From Palsa-1033 sp963735455 (lineage in GTDB: Bacteria > Chloroflexota > Limnocylindria > Limnocylindrales > CSP1-4): 64,000 bases of DNA. Below the pieces are notes generated by a model. The model made no database searches. It was given only the letters and a program-made list of their open reading frames with translations, and was not told the DNA's origin. Where the stretch lies: positions 316,834 to 380,833 of the forward strand of contig CAVTKZ010000001.1 in assembly GCA_963735455.1 (NCBI GenBank), in the 5' to 3' direction. The translations under genes were made by a program, and so were the position numbers. Positions 54,901 to 63,928 of this stretch are shown in pieces. How positions within the stretch are numbered: position 1 is the first letter of the stretch; each line of letters starts with the position of its first letter.

Positions 54901-55846
54901 CTGTCGCTTGACGTTCTTCGCGGCCGGCATGAAGCGGCATGGCCGCGGGCCTCCTCCTCCTCGCGCCGCGCACGCGGCAAAATTCGCAGCAGCGCCGCTA
55001 TACGAGTCTATTTGGTGCAGGACCGAGCCACTTCGCCGGGCCGGTAGGGATGCGCTCCCGCGCGTCCGGCGCTGAATGTCTCGACGCTTCTTTTTGCTGT
55101 TTCTGCGAACCCCATCTCGCTTTTTACGCAAATTCCGAAATTTGGAATCGTCCTCGTGCATTGGGATTCCGTGACCGCGAGAGACCGATTCCTGCAACTA
55201 TTTGTTCTGTTTGATTGCGATTCCAAAGGCCGAGGCGAGGCCGAGAACGATTAGGGAAGCGGAGGAAGCAAGCAGGAAAGCCATCCAGTAAAAATCACCA
55301 ACTTACACACAGTTTTAAGGAAATGCTCGGGCGGAGCAATGCTGACCCGATTGATCGATCGCTTTGAGTCAGACGACATTTCAATTGTGGGTCTAGCTCT
55401 CTCTGACTTCCCCAATCGTCTGTCCGTCGCGTTCTCGTCCTCGACCCTTCACGAGTGACGCAAGAGCCGATGCCTGCAACTAATTTGTTCTCTTAGTCGA
55501 GTGCGAAACAACGGATTCTCGAGGACGACTCCTAAATGCGGAATTTAAGTTAATCTTGATCTGTACTGGGGTTACGGTTTGCGCACGCTTCCTCTTTCTG
55601 TGAAGCTACGGTGAAGGGTCGGCACGACTGCGGCAACGTTCGCAACGAGAACGCAACTGAGTCGAGGGCTGTTGCCCAAGGCTGCTGAACAGCGTCGAAT
55701 CCGCACAGGATATGGTCCGTCTGGATGAGAAGACGCTGTTTGTGAAAAAAAGTGATCGAAATTTTGAGGGATTAAGCCTTTTCTCTCGTTAAAACTAGAA
55801 GGGAGGTATGAACTCCGAAACGTTTGCTGGGTAGTTCGATAAAAAA
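54901..55846. repeat. Repeat-filled gap
   Basis: Holds a family A arm (55044-55068), TTTGGAATCGTCCTCGTGCA (55140-55159, also near 59305), GTGACCGCGAGAGACCGAT-type copies at 55170-55220 and 55456-55505 (third copy at 63931), and element copy 2 of the GAGGAC-ended family. No gene recognised; a - strand frame at 55572-55859 lacks protein character. Confidence 0.65.
55228..55447. repeat. Element with GAGGAC-rich inverted ends, copy 2
   Basis: Shares GAACGATTAGGGAAGCG, GGAAGCAAGCAGGAAAGCCA, TTTTAAGGAAATGCTCGGG and CCCGATTGATCGATCGCTTT with 6456-6686. It ends GTTCTCGTCCTCGACCC. Confidence 0.8.
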
Positions 55847-56497
55847 ATGAATGAATCACGCTTAGACGAGGATCTCAAAGCGCTTGCCAAACGTCCGCAA
55901 GCGGATTTGCCGACCGACTTTAACTCAACGGTTTGGTCAAAAATCCAAAGGCGAGAGACGCCGGTTCGTGCGAAACGGCAGAACTGGCTTAAGGCGTTAC
56001 TCTCCCCGTTAGCGACACCGCAGTGGGCGGCGGCGGCTTTAACTTTCGCACTTCTCGCCGGTTGGGCTTTAGGACGTATTACGACAAGTTCAGTACCGAG
56101 TACGGCTGAGACCAGACTAGCCGCATCTGTTACTGGCGAAGTGATTGACATGGCTTGTTACTTTGATGATGGTTCAAGCGGGCCGGACCACGCTGCTTGC
56201 GCAAGGATGTGTATCGCAAGCGGGCTTCCTGTCGGTCTTAAGGCGAAGGACGGAACAATCTATGTTCTCATAGGCAAACAGGAACCGCCGAGTCCTCAAC
56301 CGGCGGCGAAGCATGAGTCGCTGAACGCTCAGTTGGCTCCTTATGCCGCGAAGGTAGTTACTATAAGCGGCACGATTGTCAGCAAAAGGGGCGTGAATGT
56401 CATAGAGAACGCCCAACTTCTCAGCCAAGAGGCGCTATTCCAGCAAGGTCCGGATCGTGTCACGGACTTAAAAGCCCATTTTACTCATTTTCTCTAA
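55847..56497 (+). CDS. Membrane-anchored anti-sigma-like protein with Cys-rich periplasmic domain
   Basis: 216 residues. A short cytoplasmic part (LDEDLKALAKRPQADLPTDF) like zinc-free anti-sigma N-termini, one membrane helix (WAAAALTFALLAGWALGRI, ~63-81), then an OB-like domain with a Cys/His cluster (GEVIDMACYF, HAACARMCIASGLPVGL) and AKVVTISGTIVSKRGVNVIE. The Cys/His set may bind a metal. It converges on, and overlaps by 30 bases, an ECF sigma gene, so regulation of that sigma factor is plausible. The pairing is convergent rather than the usual co-directional operon. Confidence 0.65.
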   Translation: MNESRLDEDLKALAKRPQADLPTDFNSTVWSKIQRRETPVRAKRQNWLKALLSPLATPQWAAAALTFALLAGWALGRITTSSVPSTAETRLAASVTGEVIDMACYFDDGSSGPDHAACARMCIASGLPVGLKAKDGTIYVLIGKQEPPSPQPAAKHESLNAQLAPYAAKVVTISGTIVSKRGVNVIENAQLLSQEALFQQGPDRVTDLKAHFTHFL

Positions 56498-57049
56498 GAG
56501 TAATTTGCGAGCACGATAAACCCTCATTTCGACAGCTTTTAACGAGATACCGAGCAGTTCTGCGGTTTCAGCCTGCTGGCGACCTTCTAAAGCTGTTAAG
56601 ATTAACGCGCCTTTGAGGTCTTCTGGCAGTTCGCTGATAGCCTTTTGCAAAGCGTTTAATTCCTCGAGACGGTCCGTTTTTTGGTCAGGCCTCCCCTCCG
56701 TCACCAGAAGCAAACTTGGGTCGCCACTTTCCTCCGTGGGCGCGTCAAAGGATACTGTCTGGAGGGAATCCTGGTAAGCTCGGCTTCTCAAGTGATCGCG
56801 GCAGAGATTCAATGCGATTTGGTACAACCACGTTGCAAACTTTGCCGTCGGTCGAAATTTTTCGATATTGAAGTAAGCTCGAACAAAAGTCTCCGTGGCC
56901 AGTTCCAGTGCGTCGGCTTCGTTATGTACCTGACGCAGCACGAAACGAAATAAACCTTCCCGATGCCGATCCATCAACGCGTTTAGTGCCCGATCCTCGC
57001 CGACCTTCAGCGCCTGAACTAAGGTTAGATCCGGGTCTTCTTGTGTCAT
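56468..57049 (-). CDS. ECF RNA polymerase sigma factor
   Basis: 193 residues from ATG 57049. Region 2: ALNALMDRHREGLFRFVLRQ, DALELATETFVRAYFNIEKF, KFATWLYQIALNLCRDHLRS. Region 4: LQKAISELPEDLKGALILTA, EGRQQAETAELLGISLKAVE, MRVYRARKLL. Complete and of normal length. A longer frame to 57166 adds an unlikely leader. It likely answers an envelope signal through the facing anti-sigma-like protein. Confidence 0.92.
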   Translation of the reverse strand: MTQEDPDLTLVQALKVGEDRALNALMDRHREGLFRFVLRQVHNEADALELATETFVRAYFNIEKFRPTAKFATWLYQIALNLCRDHLRSRAYQDSLQTVSFDAPTEESGDPSLLLVTEGRPDQKTDRLEELNALQKAISELPEDLKGALILTALEGRQQAETAELLGISLKAVEMRVYRARKLLLEKMSKMGF

Positions 57050-57507
57050 ATAGCTCAGTCGTCGGTCTGCACTTCGATCGTAGACACGCTCGCCGGGCAA
57101 TCCAGGATTTAATACAGTAATCGTTGCGCTTAAATAGCAGAATACTGTACTACTTTCGTGTACCAAACTTTCCTTTGATTTCGTGCGGTACAGAAATCGA
57201 ATCGTCGGTATGCACCGCAGAAATGATAGGACGGCGCCGGTAGGGATGCGCTCCCGCGCGTCCGGCGCCGGATCGCGCGGAGCGCGTCCCTACCAATCAA
57301 GGTATCGGCTAATCAAATCGGCAAACCTAGTGTACCGTCTCGCAATAATGGTCTTGGTTCATATTTGAATAGCGGCATGAATCTGTGTGACGTATTTTCA
57401 TCCCGAGCCGATAGTGTACAATTAGAAGCATTGCTCGGAGAAAGTGGTCTGAATCAGTCAAAAAAAATGAACGCCACACGTCGCAAGTAATTAGAAACAA
57501 GATACTT
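57050..57507. repeat. Gap with family A and a TAGTGTACCG solo end
   Basis: 57240-57293 is a compact family A palindrome (TAGGGATGCGCTCCCGCGCG ... GCGCGGAGCGCGTCCCTACC). 57328-57352 is a degenerate TAGTGTACCGTCTCGC end. The same order of the two elements is seen at 20349-20437. No gene seen before 57508. Confidence 0.7.
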
Positions 57508-58914
57508 ATGTCGTTAGAACGAAGCGATACTACGGATCCGTACGCTCATGAGAGCGCCGAAAGGCCAACTTCGGACGAGGGGAGCAAACTGAACATCAGT
57601 CCGGTGCAGTCAACCCAAATTGGGCCGCAGGATGCACATTGGCTTCGCATGGATCCTTCTCTGACGCGGGCAGTCCTGGCAAGGACGGAGGAAGAGTTGC
57701 TTGGCGGCCTGGCTGCATTGATGCGGAACAAGGTGGAGCATGAGCAAGTGAGCCGCAGGCTCGCGCAGGTCCAGATCGATGCCGCAGAGGCAAAACACGA
57801 ACTCGAGGCGATCAGGCAACAGGTTCGCCGTGCTGAAGAGGAAGTTGCGACCCGAATCAATGAACAGAGTCGCATCGGCGAGGAAATCACTAGCGTCCGT
57901 AAGGAGCTTGCAACCCTTCGCGAGGAACACAGACACCGTCTGGAGGTCGTGTCAGGCCTGAAGAATGACGCGGCACGAGCGCAGCAATTGCTCGCCGAGG
58001 CTGATCAACGCCTGGGCAGCGTGAAAGTTGAAGCGGAAGCCAAGCTGGCCGAACACCGGGACGTGACTGCTCAGTTGGACCAGATCAAAAATGAGAAGGT
58101 GGCCCTGGAAAATGAACTGGCGCTTCTGCGGCGGGAAGTTCATGACCGGATTGGTGCGCGTGAAGCTTTGATCCAGGAGATTGCGGTCCTTCACCGGCAT
58201 GTGTCTGATCTCGCGGCGCGCAAGGAAAATCAGGCGGCCGAAGTGTCGCAGCTCGGAAGTCGCCATGCCGAACTTCGAAATGAGCTCGAAGGGCTCCAAA
58301 TTCAAGTGAGTGATCTGCTGGCTCAGAAGGGCGCTTTAGAACACGTTGTTGGTGAAGCAGTTGGCAGGCGGGGGCAGTTGCAAGCTGAGGTCGCTACGCT
58401 CGAGACCAGTCTGCGCGAGTTGACCGAGGCCATGGAAAAGGCGGAGCAAGCGCAAAGAGCAGAAGGCTTGCCGCTGTTGTTTGGGTCCGAATTTCATCCG
58501 ATCTCCCATGACTGGGATTCCTACCCTTTGGAGAGCGAGTTTCATACGGATGAAGAGCTCGATGCGGAAAAAGTAGCCGAACTTGTCGCTCAACTGCCGG
58601 GCTTGGAAGGTTGCCTGATCGTCAAGAATCATGGCCCGGTTTTGGCCGCACAGTTGCCTGAACGGCTCCATGCTCATTTGAAGGTGCCGGATCGGAACTA
58701 CAATCTTCTCTTCGAGCGTCTGGAAAAAAAGGTGCACGAATGTAATCTCCAGAATGCGCGTCTTGCAACATTCGACCTGGGCGATGAAGGCTTGACCGTC
58801 GCACAAGCCAGTCACGCGTTTGTTTTTGTGAATCATAAACAAACGAAGCTCCGCCCAGGTATCCCGGACAAATTGGCGTCCATCGTGACGGAGATCGCCC
58901 GGATGTATCCGTAG
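57508..58914 (+). CDS. Long coiled-coil protein with C-terminal roadblock/LC7-like domain
   Basis: 468 residues, no signal peptide. Residues ~1-50 are disordered, ~55-320 a continuous heptad coiled coil (HELEAIRQQVRRAEEEVATR; LENELALLRREVHDRIGARE), then an acidic linker and a globular end (~355-468: VAELVAQLPGLEGCLIVKNH, GLTVAQASHAFVFVNHKQTK, IVTEIARMYP). The end resembles Roadblock/LC7 modules that partner Ras-like GTPases such as MglA in bacterial polarity systems. No such GTPase is adjacent. A cytoplasmic scaffold is the best guess. Confidence 0.7.
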   Translation: MSLERSDTTDPYAHESAERPTSDEGSKLNISPVQSTQIGPQDAHWLRMDPSLTRAVLARTEEELLGGLAALMRNKVEHEQVSRRLAQVQIDAAEAKHELEAIRQQVRRAEEEVATRINEQSRIGEEITSVRKELATLREEHRHRLEVVSGLKNDAARAQQLLAEADQRLGSVKVEAEAKLAEHRDVTAQLDQIKNEKVALENELALLRREVHDRIGAREALIQEIAVLHRHVSDLAARKENQAAEVSQLGSRHAELRNELEGLQIQVSDLLAQKGALEHVVGEAVGRRGQLQAEVATLETSLRELTEAMEKAEQAQRAEGLPLLFGSEFHPISHDWDSYPLESEFHTDEELDAEKVAELVAQLPGLEGCLIVKNHGPVLAAQLPERLHAHLKVPDRNYNLLFERLEKKVHECNLQNARLATFDLGDEGLTVAQASHAFVFVNHKQTKLRPGIPDKLASIVTEIARMYP

Positions 58915-59648
58915 GGGAAGAACTCAAGCACTCTAGAACTCAAGAACTCTAGAATGATGCGATACGAATTCGGCGCGAACCTAACTGGTCTTCTTGGCTC
59001 TTGAGTACTTGAGTGCCAATAAGGTTGATTATGCAGGCGGCTTCATCTTCCTCCTTAGTGCACCGTCTCGCATATAATGGTGATGTCGTTGCGTTCAAAA
59101 TGGGCCGGCTAGGGGAAACGTATCGGCGTATCGGTGTGTCGGCGTTTGCAAAGCATCATCAACTCCGTCGAGACCTCCTGGTCATTATAGCCGTGCCGAA
59201 AAGCAGTCTTACTTCCCCAAACGCCGATACGGCAATACGGGGTATCGGCGGGTCGGGCGTATCGGCGTGGTTGAGCGCGTACGGCCCATTCAACCCAAAA
59301 TCCGAAGTTTGGAATCGTCCTCGTCGTCGTGCTCGTCCTCGGTGCATTGGGTGGGGTGGCTTCGATTTGGCGGACAGGTGCTAAGCTAGGAACCTGAACG
59401 TGAATCAAGATCAGCAACGAAGTGTATACGTCTTACTCACCACACGGGTAAGATCGTCGCCTTGGCGGTTGCAGCGAAACTGGGTTTCCCAGAGTGAGCG
59501 TTGTGCTCCCTTTACCTTCACGAAAAAGGGGAGAGGCTTGCGAATTGGACGAACGAGAAGATGCGACCATTCAGAATGGACAGTTTGGCCCATTCTGCCG
59601 TTCCGCCGAGAAATGGCAGAAGCGCTGCTTTTCGCCTCGACGCTTCCA
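58915..59648. repeat. Repeat-filled gap
   Basis: 58920-59022 is the inverted partner of 37290-37378. 59056-59107 is a well-kept TAGTGCACCG end (AGTGCACCGTCTCGCATATA, TTGCGTTCAAAATGGGCC) without a partner. 59112-59150 and 59215-59270 are the GTATCGGCG inverted pair. 59296-59345 repeats TTTGGAATCGTCCTCG. Frames across 59400-59810 on the + strand are antisense to the next gene. Confidence 0.7.
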
Positions 59649-60266
59649 TCAAGGGTTCGTTTCGGCGGTATAGGCGGCTTTCTTTTTCGCCCGACTGGTC
59701 AAGTTCGAAAATGCCGTCCAGCTCCGAGATTTTTCACTTTTCGCCAACCTTTGATGCCAAAGTTCGATCAACCGCCTTTTTACACCGACATATCTGAACG
59801 CCACAGATGATCTGTTGCTCGGGTTGTAGGCCTTTGGTCCTATCGCTGGCGCAGAGTCTTGCCGATTTGCCAATGGTCCAACATTGGGATTCGTCTGCGG
59901 GTCATTACGGTTTACTTCAGGAGTTGACGCGAGAACGGGAGTTGATGCTGCGGGTTCCATCTGTGAGGAAGGAATTTCCTGTGGAGGAGTTTCAGTGAAG
60001 GCGTGATCAACGCTACTCCCCGGTCCGGGAGTCATTTCGCCGTTAGCGTTGGAACTTTTTGCAACCACGCTCGCCACTGTAGCGGGATTGGCATTCAGCA
60101 AAAGGTCGCGTTCGGCTTGCGGCGCCTTCAGTTGGCGCTCTCGGACCGCGATCATGAGAGCCGCGAAAATCACGGTACCCAAAACTCCCGCTGCAAGCCA
60201 CCAAGAATCACGATTGAATTGGCTGATCATGCCACTTGTTGCTGTAGCACTTCCTTGTGTTCGCAT
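59649..60266 (-). CDS. Hypothetical single-pass membrane protein
   Basis: 205 residues with one membrane helix near the N-terminus (WWLAAGVLGTVIFAALMIAV, ~22-41), a Pro/Ser/Asn-rich extended region (~65-150) and a basic C-terminus. It looks like a bitopic protein with a disordered periplasmic stretch. No family recognised. The start could be 60266 or ATG 60230. Confidence 0.5.
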   Translation of the reverse strand: MRTQGSATATSGMISQFNRDSWWLAAGVLGTVIFAALMIAVRERQLKAPQAERDLLLNANPATVASVVAKSSNANGEMTPGPGSSVDHAFTETPPQEIPSSQMEPAASTPVLASTPEVNRNDPQTNPNVGPLANRQDSAPAIGPKAYNPSNRSSVAFRYVGVKRRLIELWHQRLAKSEKSRSWTAFSNLTSRAKKKAAYTAETNP

Positions 60267-60954
60267 TTCGATCTTTTAACAGATGGACGCTGGCTTCAAC
60301 AAGCAGGTAATACCCTAAAAGATGGGTCGGGGTCGTACGTAACCTCTTGGTGACCCGGTTTGCGCGAGTCGACAACACGTCCCGATGGGTAGAGCCGACG
60401 TGGCTCAATTCTGAATCAAACGGACTTTGCCGTGGCACCGCATTTGATGGTGTTGCGAGACATGCCAAAGAAGACCCGTCTCAAGGAGCATCTTTCCCAC
60501 GTAGATACGCATAGTAGCTCATGGTTCTCCCGTTTCTCATAAGCAGAGGCCAGCGTGCCAAGGCCCCCAGACTTTGACACGCTGGGCTCAAACGTAACCC
60601 ATTCAACTTTACTTCGCGCAACGCTGACGATGCGGATGTGCTCGAAAAACTGGCCGCTTTCGTGAGCCTCAGACGAGAGCAAAGCTTTATCCTTTCTGAA
60701 GTCATTCCCGCTCTCAGGCGTCGGATGACAGCCTGGCCCCGCTGTCGGCTCTGCGATTAGTTCGAAAACGCGCTGAATGTTCCGTAGGCTCTTTCGGAGT
60801 TGGATACAGGACTGAAGGCACACGGGGATAGCTGATAACACGAAAAGCCGGTATGTCGCGTTAAATCAAAGGTGGCCACTTTTTCGCATGCCAACAGTGG
60901 TATCTTTAAACGCTGGTTGAAGACACTGACTATGAATACCAACGAAGCAACATC
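60267..60954. other. No supported gene
   Basis: A - strand frame (60416-60841) has no motif and an overlapping alternative frame. I see no repeat family of this window here. The ~60 bases before 60955 are AT-richer and could hold the promoter of the next gene. Confidence 0.4.
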
Positions 60955-61329
60955 ATGAATAAAATAAGCACATCACTGGCGGCAGCGCTGTTGATGAGTG
61001 TAATATCAGCGACCGCTGTGGAATTATCATTCCAAACATCCACTGCCCAGTTGAAACAAAAGACAACCAGACATGAGCCTTTTGTTATACAACGCTTGTA
61101 TCCCGCCGCAAGGGTTAAATCAGATTGCGAAAAAGCAATACAAATGGCGGCTCAAAGGGATGAAGCTGCTTTGGATAAGATGATAGAGCAAGACAGGGTT
61201 ACATTCTTTGCAGTTGGAACCAGAGTATATCCCGTAAAAAGCACCGACATGGGCACTTGGTGGCTGGTACGCGAAAAAGGTAGCACGGAAAAGTGGTGGA
61301 TCAGCGTGAGGGCATTTTCCCAGGACTAA
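60955..61329 (+). CDS. Small exported protein of unknown function
   Basis: 124 residues with a signal peptide (ISTSLAAALLMSVISATAVE). The mature part has a helix (CEKAIQMAAQRDEAALDKMI) followed by beta strands with aromatic residues (VTFFAVGTRVYPVKSTDM, GTWWLVREKGSTEKWWISV), like a small SH3-type sheet. Probably periplasmic. The gene is more AT-rich than its neighbours, hinting at recent acquisition. Confidence 0.7.
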   Translation: MNKISTSLAAALLMSVISATAVELSFQTSTAQLKQKTTRHEPFVIQRLYPAARVKSDCEKAIQMAAQRDEAALDKMIEQDRVTFFAVGTRVYPVKSTDMGTWWLVREKGSTEKWWISVRAFSQD

Positions 61330-61826
61330 ACTTATGTTTGGACCTCTGCGTTTTGCGCAGACGCAAACGGTCCCGTATGCCGATACCTGGTTTCACCGGA
61401 GCACAGTGCAGATTTGGCTTGTGCCCAGGCGACTTTATCGTACCAGCCACTGCTGTTGATCCGTCCATCCCTGGAGTCCGTCTCACCACGCCGACCAATC
61501 CGGTGGCCTTCACGCAGAGGTTTTGACCAGATCGCCCGACCCATAATCTGGCCCATGCGATTCGCGAGCACCGGAGGAGGCTCTGGATCTCACTTCTTGC
61601 GCGGTCCAGCTCCACATGCCTTTATGCGCCGTCACAGTGTCGTTGGTTACTTTCACTATCGCGTAGCGTAATCCCGGACGGATCACGACCTCCTCCGGAA
61701 CTTTCTCACTCCCCAGACGAATCATGGACAGCTTGATTGGTTTGACCGACGGTCGGTACTGCTCAAAGCCCAAGTAATGTTCCCAGACAGAGCGCCCGGG
61801 TAACAGTCACCTGTTCGGAACCGGAA
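61330..61826. other. Possible degraded - strand gene
   Basis: Two overlapping - strand frames (61510-61773 with KVPEEVVIRPGLRYAIVKVT, and 61332-61571) could be parts of one broken gene, but no family is recognisable. Confidence 0.25.
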
Positions 61827-62078
61827 TTAGTCCCTTGGATTCTGTTGCCACGGTCTCTGCAATGACTGGCAACCATTTACCCACCGGAGCCCGGATACCC
61901 ATAGGGTTCGGGATAGTATGATGGGGACCGTTGTAATAGCCTGAGCCCGGGTAACCATTGGGTTCGGGATAGTACGATGGAGGACCAAATATCCTGATCC
62001 CGAATACTCATTGGTTGGATAATCAGTGCAACTGGAAAGTACCAGCGTAAGCAAAAGCACTCTGATCCCAGTTTTCAT
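61827..62078 (-). pseudogene. Small lipoprotein with YPEPxGYPGSG repeats, frame disturbed
   Basis: Starts with a lipoprotein signal (MKTGIRVLLLTLVLSSC, lipobox LSSC), then TDYPTNEYSGSGY. After this the written frame becomes implausible, while other frames read YYPEPNGYPGSGYYNGPHH and then YYPEPYGYPGSGG to a stop. The two DNA repeat units (ACTATCCCGAACCC ...) are in different frames. Indels within or between the repeat units are the likely cause. Confidence 0.55.
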
Positions 62079-62314
62079 TGAATAATCATGGGCTTTCAAA
62101 GGGCTCTTCCTTCACTTTCTTCTCAGGGAAACAAACCAAAGAAAACCGATGAGTCAAATATCGTGTCGAGATCATCGCCAGAGCAGATGGCGGGACCGAC
62201 AATTGCATTATATGCCGCGATCCCGCCTCGGAGAATAAATATCCGCCTTACCAAGCCATTATTCCTACGGTTGCACTAGGAAGCTTATGATCAGGACAGA
62301 AATATCGCTACAGA

Positions 62315-62566
62315 TCAATCCCGGTCGTAGTCCCGATCATAATCTCGATCGTAATGGTGCCGATGATGGTACCGGTGCCAGCGGTGCCATCGATATTCGT
62401 CCGCGTGTCGATAGTAGCGGTATCGGTCGTCACCATAGTAATAGGGCCTGTATAGCGGGTATCCGGGGTTAACGTAAACGCGGAACCCATCGTCTGCTTT
62501 GGATTCGGTGGGTGCCAAGGCAATCAGCCCGAACGCCGCCAAACCCAAGAGGAAATATCTTTTCAT
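62315..62566 (-). CDS. Small exported Tyr/His/Arg/Asp-rich protein
   Basis: 83 residues from ATG 62566. Signal peptide (YFLLGLAAFGLIALAPTESK, then ADD), then FRVYVNPGYPLYRPYYYGDD and a tail of WHRWHRYHHRHH followed by YDRD triplicated. Similar short YY/HR-rich exported proteins are common and unassigned. The histidine-rich tail could bind metal, but this is not shown. Faces away from the lipoprotein fragment's start region by about 240 bases. Confidence 0.6.
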   Translation of the reverse strand: MKRYFLLGLAAFGLIALAPTESKADDGFRVYVNPGYPLYRPYYYGDDRYRYYRHADEYRWHRWHRYHHRHHYDRDYDRDYDRD

Positions 62567-62990
62567 ATCTGGTTTTCCTGAGTTAGACGGAACGGAAACA
62601 TATTTCATGCTTCTCTTAGGCTTGGATCAGGCTCCTCCCTGATGCCTTTTGAAACTGCGGGAGTTCAGAGCAACGATCCGACCGGCGACTCCCTGGAGAC
62701 GAACTCGACGCCGATGGCCACGATGCCCATTGCCGTGCCGACGTTGCCTGTAATCGCGTCGCTGGAACATTCGGGTGACGTTATCTCCGAATCTACGAAG
62801 ACGCCTATAAAGGATTTTCGATTACCTGCGTATCATGCCTTCGTGGCGTTATCAGGCGCGTCTTTATCGAACCAATAGCACTCGTTTCTGACGCGTTCGG
62901 CAATGTCCCGATTGGCTTTCTGGTTACTGATCACCCGCCCAGTTCGGTTCCAATGGATCAAACTAAAAATACCGTAGCAAACTCTTCACG
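62567..62990. other. No supported gene; upstream region of the sigma-HU chimera
   Basis: The + strand frame at 62642-62878 (79 codons) has no family features. The sigma frame is closed by a TAA at 62964-62966, so region 2.1 of the sigma factor is missing. Confidence 0.4.
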
Positions 62991-63560
62991 ATGGCTTGCG
63001 CGACGGTGGGCAATGAAAACGATGCTTGGGACCTCGCCCAAGAAGGATTCCTGAAAGCGTGGCAATCGATCCACCGCTTTCAGGGTAGATCGTCGTTCCA
63101 TACGTGGTTGTACCGTTTCGCGATAAACGTCACAACTGACTCACTCCGTCGCCACAGTCGTCGCAGCGAGGTAGAGCTTGACGACGCTATTCCTCCATTT
63201 CCTCCCGGTCCCGGCGTCAACTTTGAACGTGCTGAGAATCGAGAGCAGGTATACGCGGCGCTTGCACAACTTACCCCAGAACATCGCGCTGTTATCGTTT
63301 TGAAGGAGATAGAAGACCTTCATTATCACGAAATTGCCGATATTCTGAAACTCTCAATCGGGACAGTCATGTCCCAGCTCTTCTCCGGTAGAAAAAAGAA
63401 CGGGGAATTCGTCTTGCCGGGTTTTGGCAAGCTCGTAAAGCAGAAGAGGAAGACGCGCTCGGGCTTTAATCCGAAGACGCGGCAGAAAATCAAGATTCCA
63501 GCCAAGTCCGTCGTCAAATTCCGAGTCGCCAAGGTGGCAAAAGACGCAATTCTGGGGTAA
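62991..63560 (+). CDS. Chimera: truncated ECF sigma factor joined to the C-terminal half of an HU protein
   Basis: Residues 1-135 are sigma: region 2 (DAWDLAQEGFLKAWQSIHRF, SSFHTWLYRFAINVTTDSLR) and region 4 (ALAQLTPEHRAVIVLKEIED, YHEIADILKLSIGTVMSQLF). The N-terminal part of region 2 is absent. At SGRKKNGEFV the chain becomes the HU beta-arm domain: GEFVLPGFGKLVKQKRK, then NPKTRQKIKIPAKSVVKFRV and AKVAKDAILG. HU's N-terminal dimerisation helices are missing. Both parents have a basic RKK/GKK at the junction. It is either a microhomology fusion or an assembly chimera. If real, it would be a DNA-binding sigma fragment. Confidence 0.8.
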   Translation: MACATVGNENDAWDLAQEGFLKAWQSIHRFQGRSSFHTWLYRFAINVTTDSLRRHSRRSEVELDDAIPPFPPGPGVNFERAENREQVYAALAQLTPEHRAVIVLKEIEDLHYHEIADILKLSIGTVMSQLFSGRKKNGEFVLPGFGKLVKQKRKTRSGFNPKTRQKIKIPAKSVVKFRVAKVAKDAILG

Positions 63561-63622
63561 AGAAGCAGTCTCGCGGGAAGCCAAGAAGCTATATAAGGAC
63601 TTCCAGGCAGCGACATCCTTGT

Positions 63623-63832
63623 ATGAGTGAGCTTATTCTGGAATCCGTGTTGGTATGTCCGGTTTGCGGCTTCGCCAAACGCGAAACGATGCCAACTGAC
63701 TCCTGCCAATTCTTCTACAAATGCATTAGCTGTAAGACGCTGCTCCGCCCCAAATCCGGCGACTGCTGCGTCTTTTGTTCTTATGGTTCGGTGAAGTGTC
63801 CCCCAATGCAGGGCGAGAATTGCACGTGTTGA
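63623..63832 (+). CDS. GDCC-type small zinc-ribbon protein
   Basis: 69 residues with paired cysteines: CPVCG (first knuckle), CISCKTLLRPKSGDCCVFCS and YGSVKCPP. The GDCCVFCSYG signature is widespread in small proteins of unknown function, sometimes next to metal-resistance genes. Probably binds one or two zinc ions. It stands 62 bases after the chimera. No clear ribosome site beyond AAGGA about 25 bases upstream. Confidence 0.8.
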   Translation: MSELILESVLVCPVCGFAKRETMPTDSCQFFYKCISCKTLLRPKSGDCCVFCSYGSVKCPPMQGENCTC

Positions 63833-63928
63833 ATAGAGCCGAGATAGTCGCGAACTGGTAGGCTGAGGCGACGACAAGTTTCCACAATCGAAATAATGGC
63901 GGCTACTCGTGGTCCAGCCTCCTTACTT

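Noticed and set aside
60416..60841. 141-codon - strand frame
   Set aside because: Composition not convincing, an alternative frame overlaps, and no motif was found.
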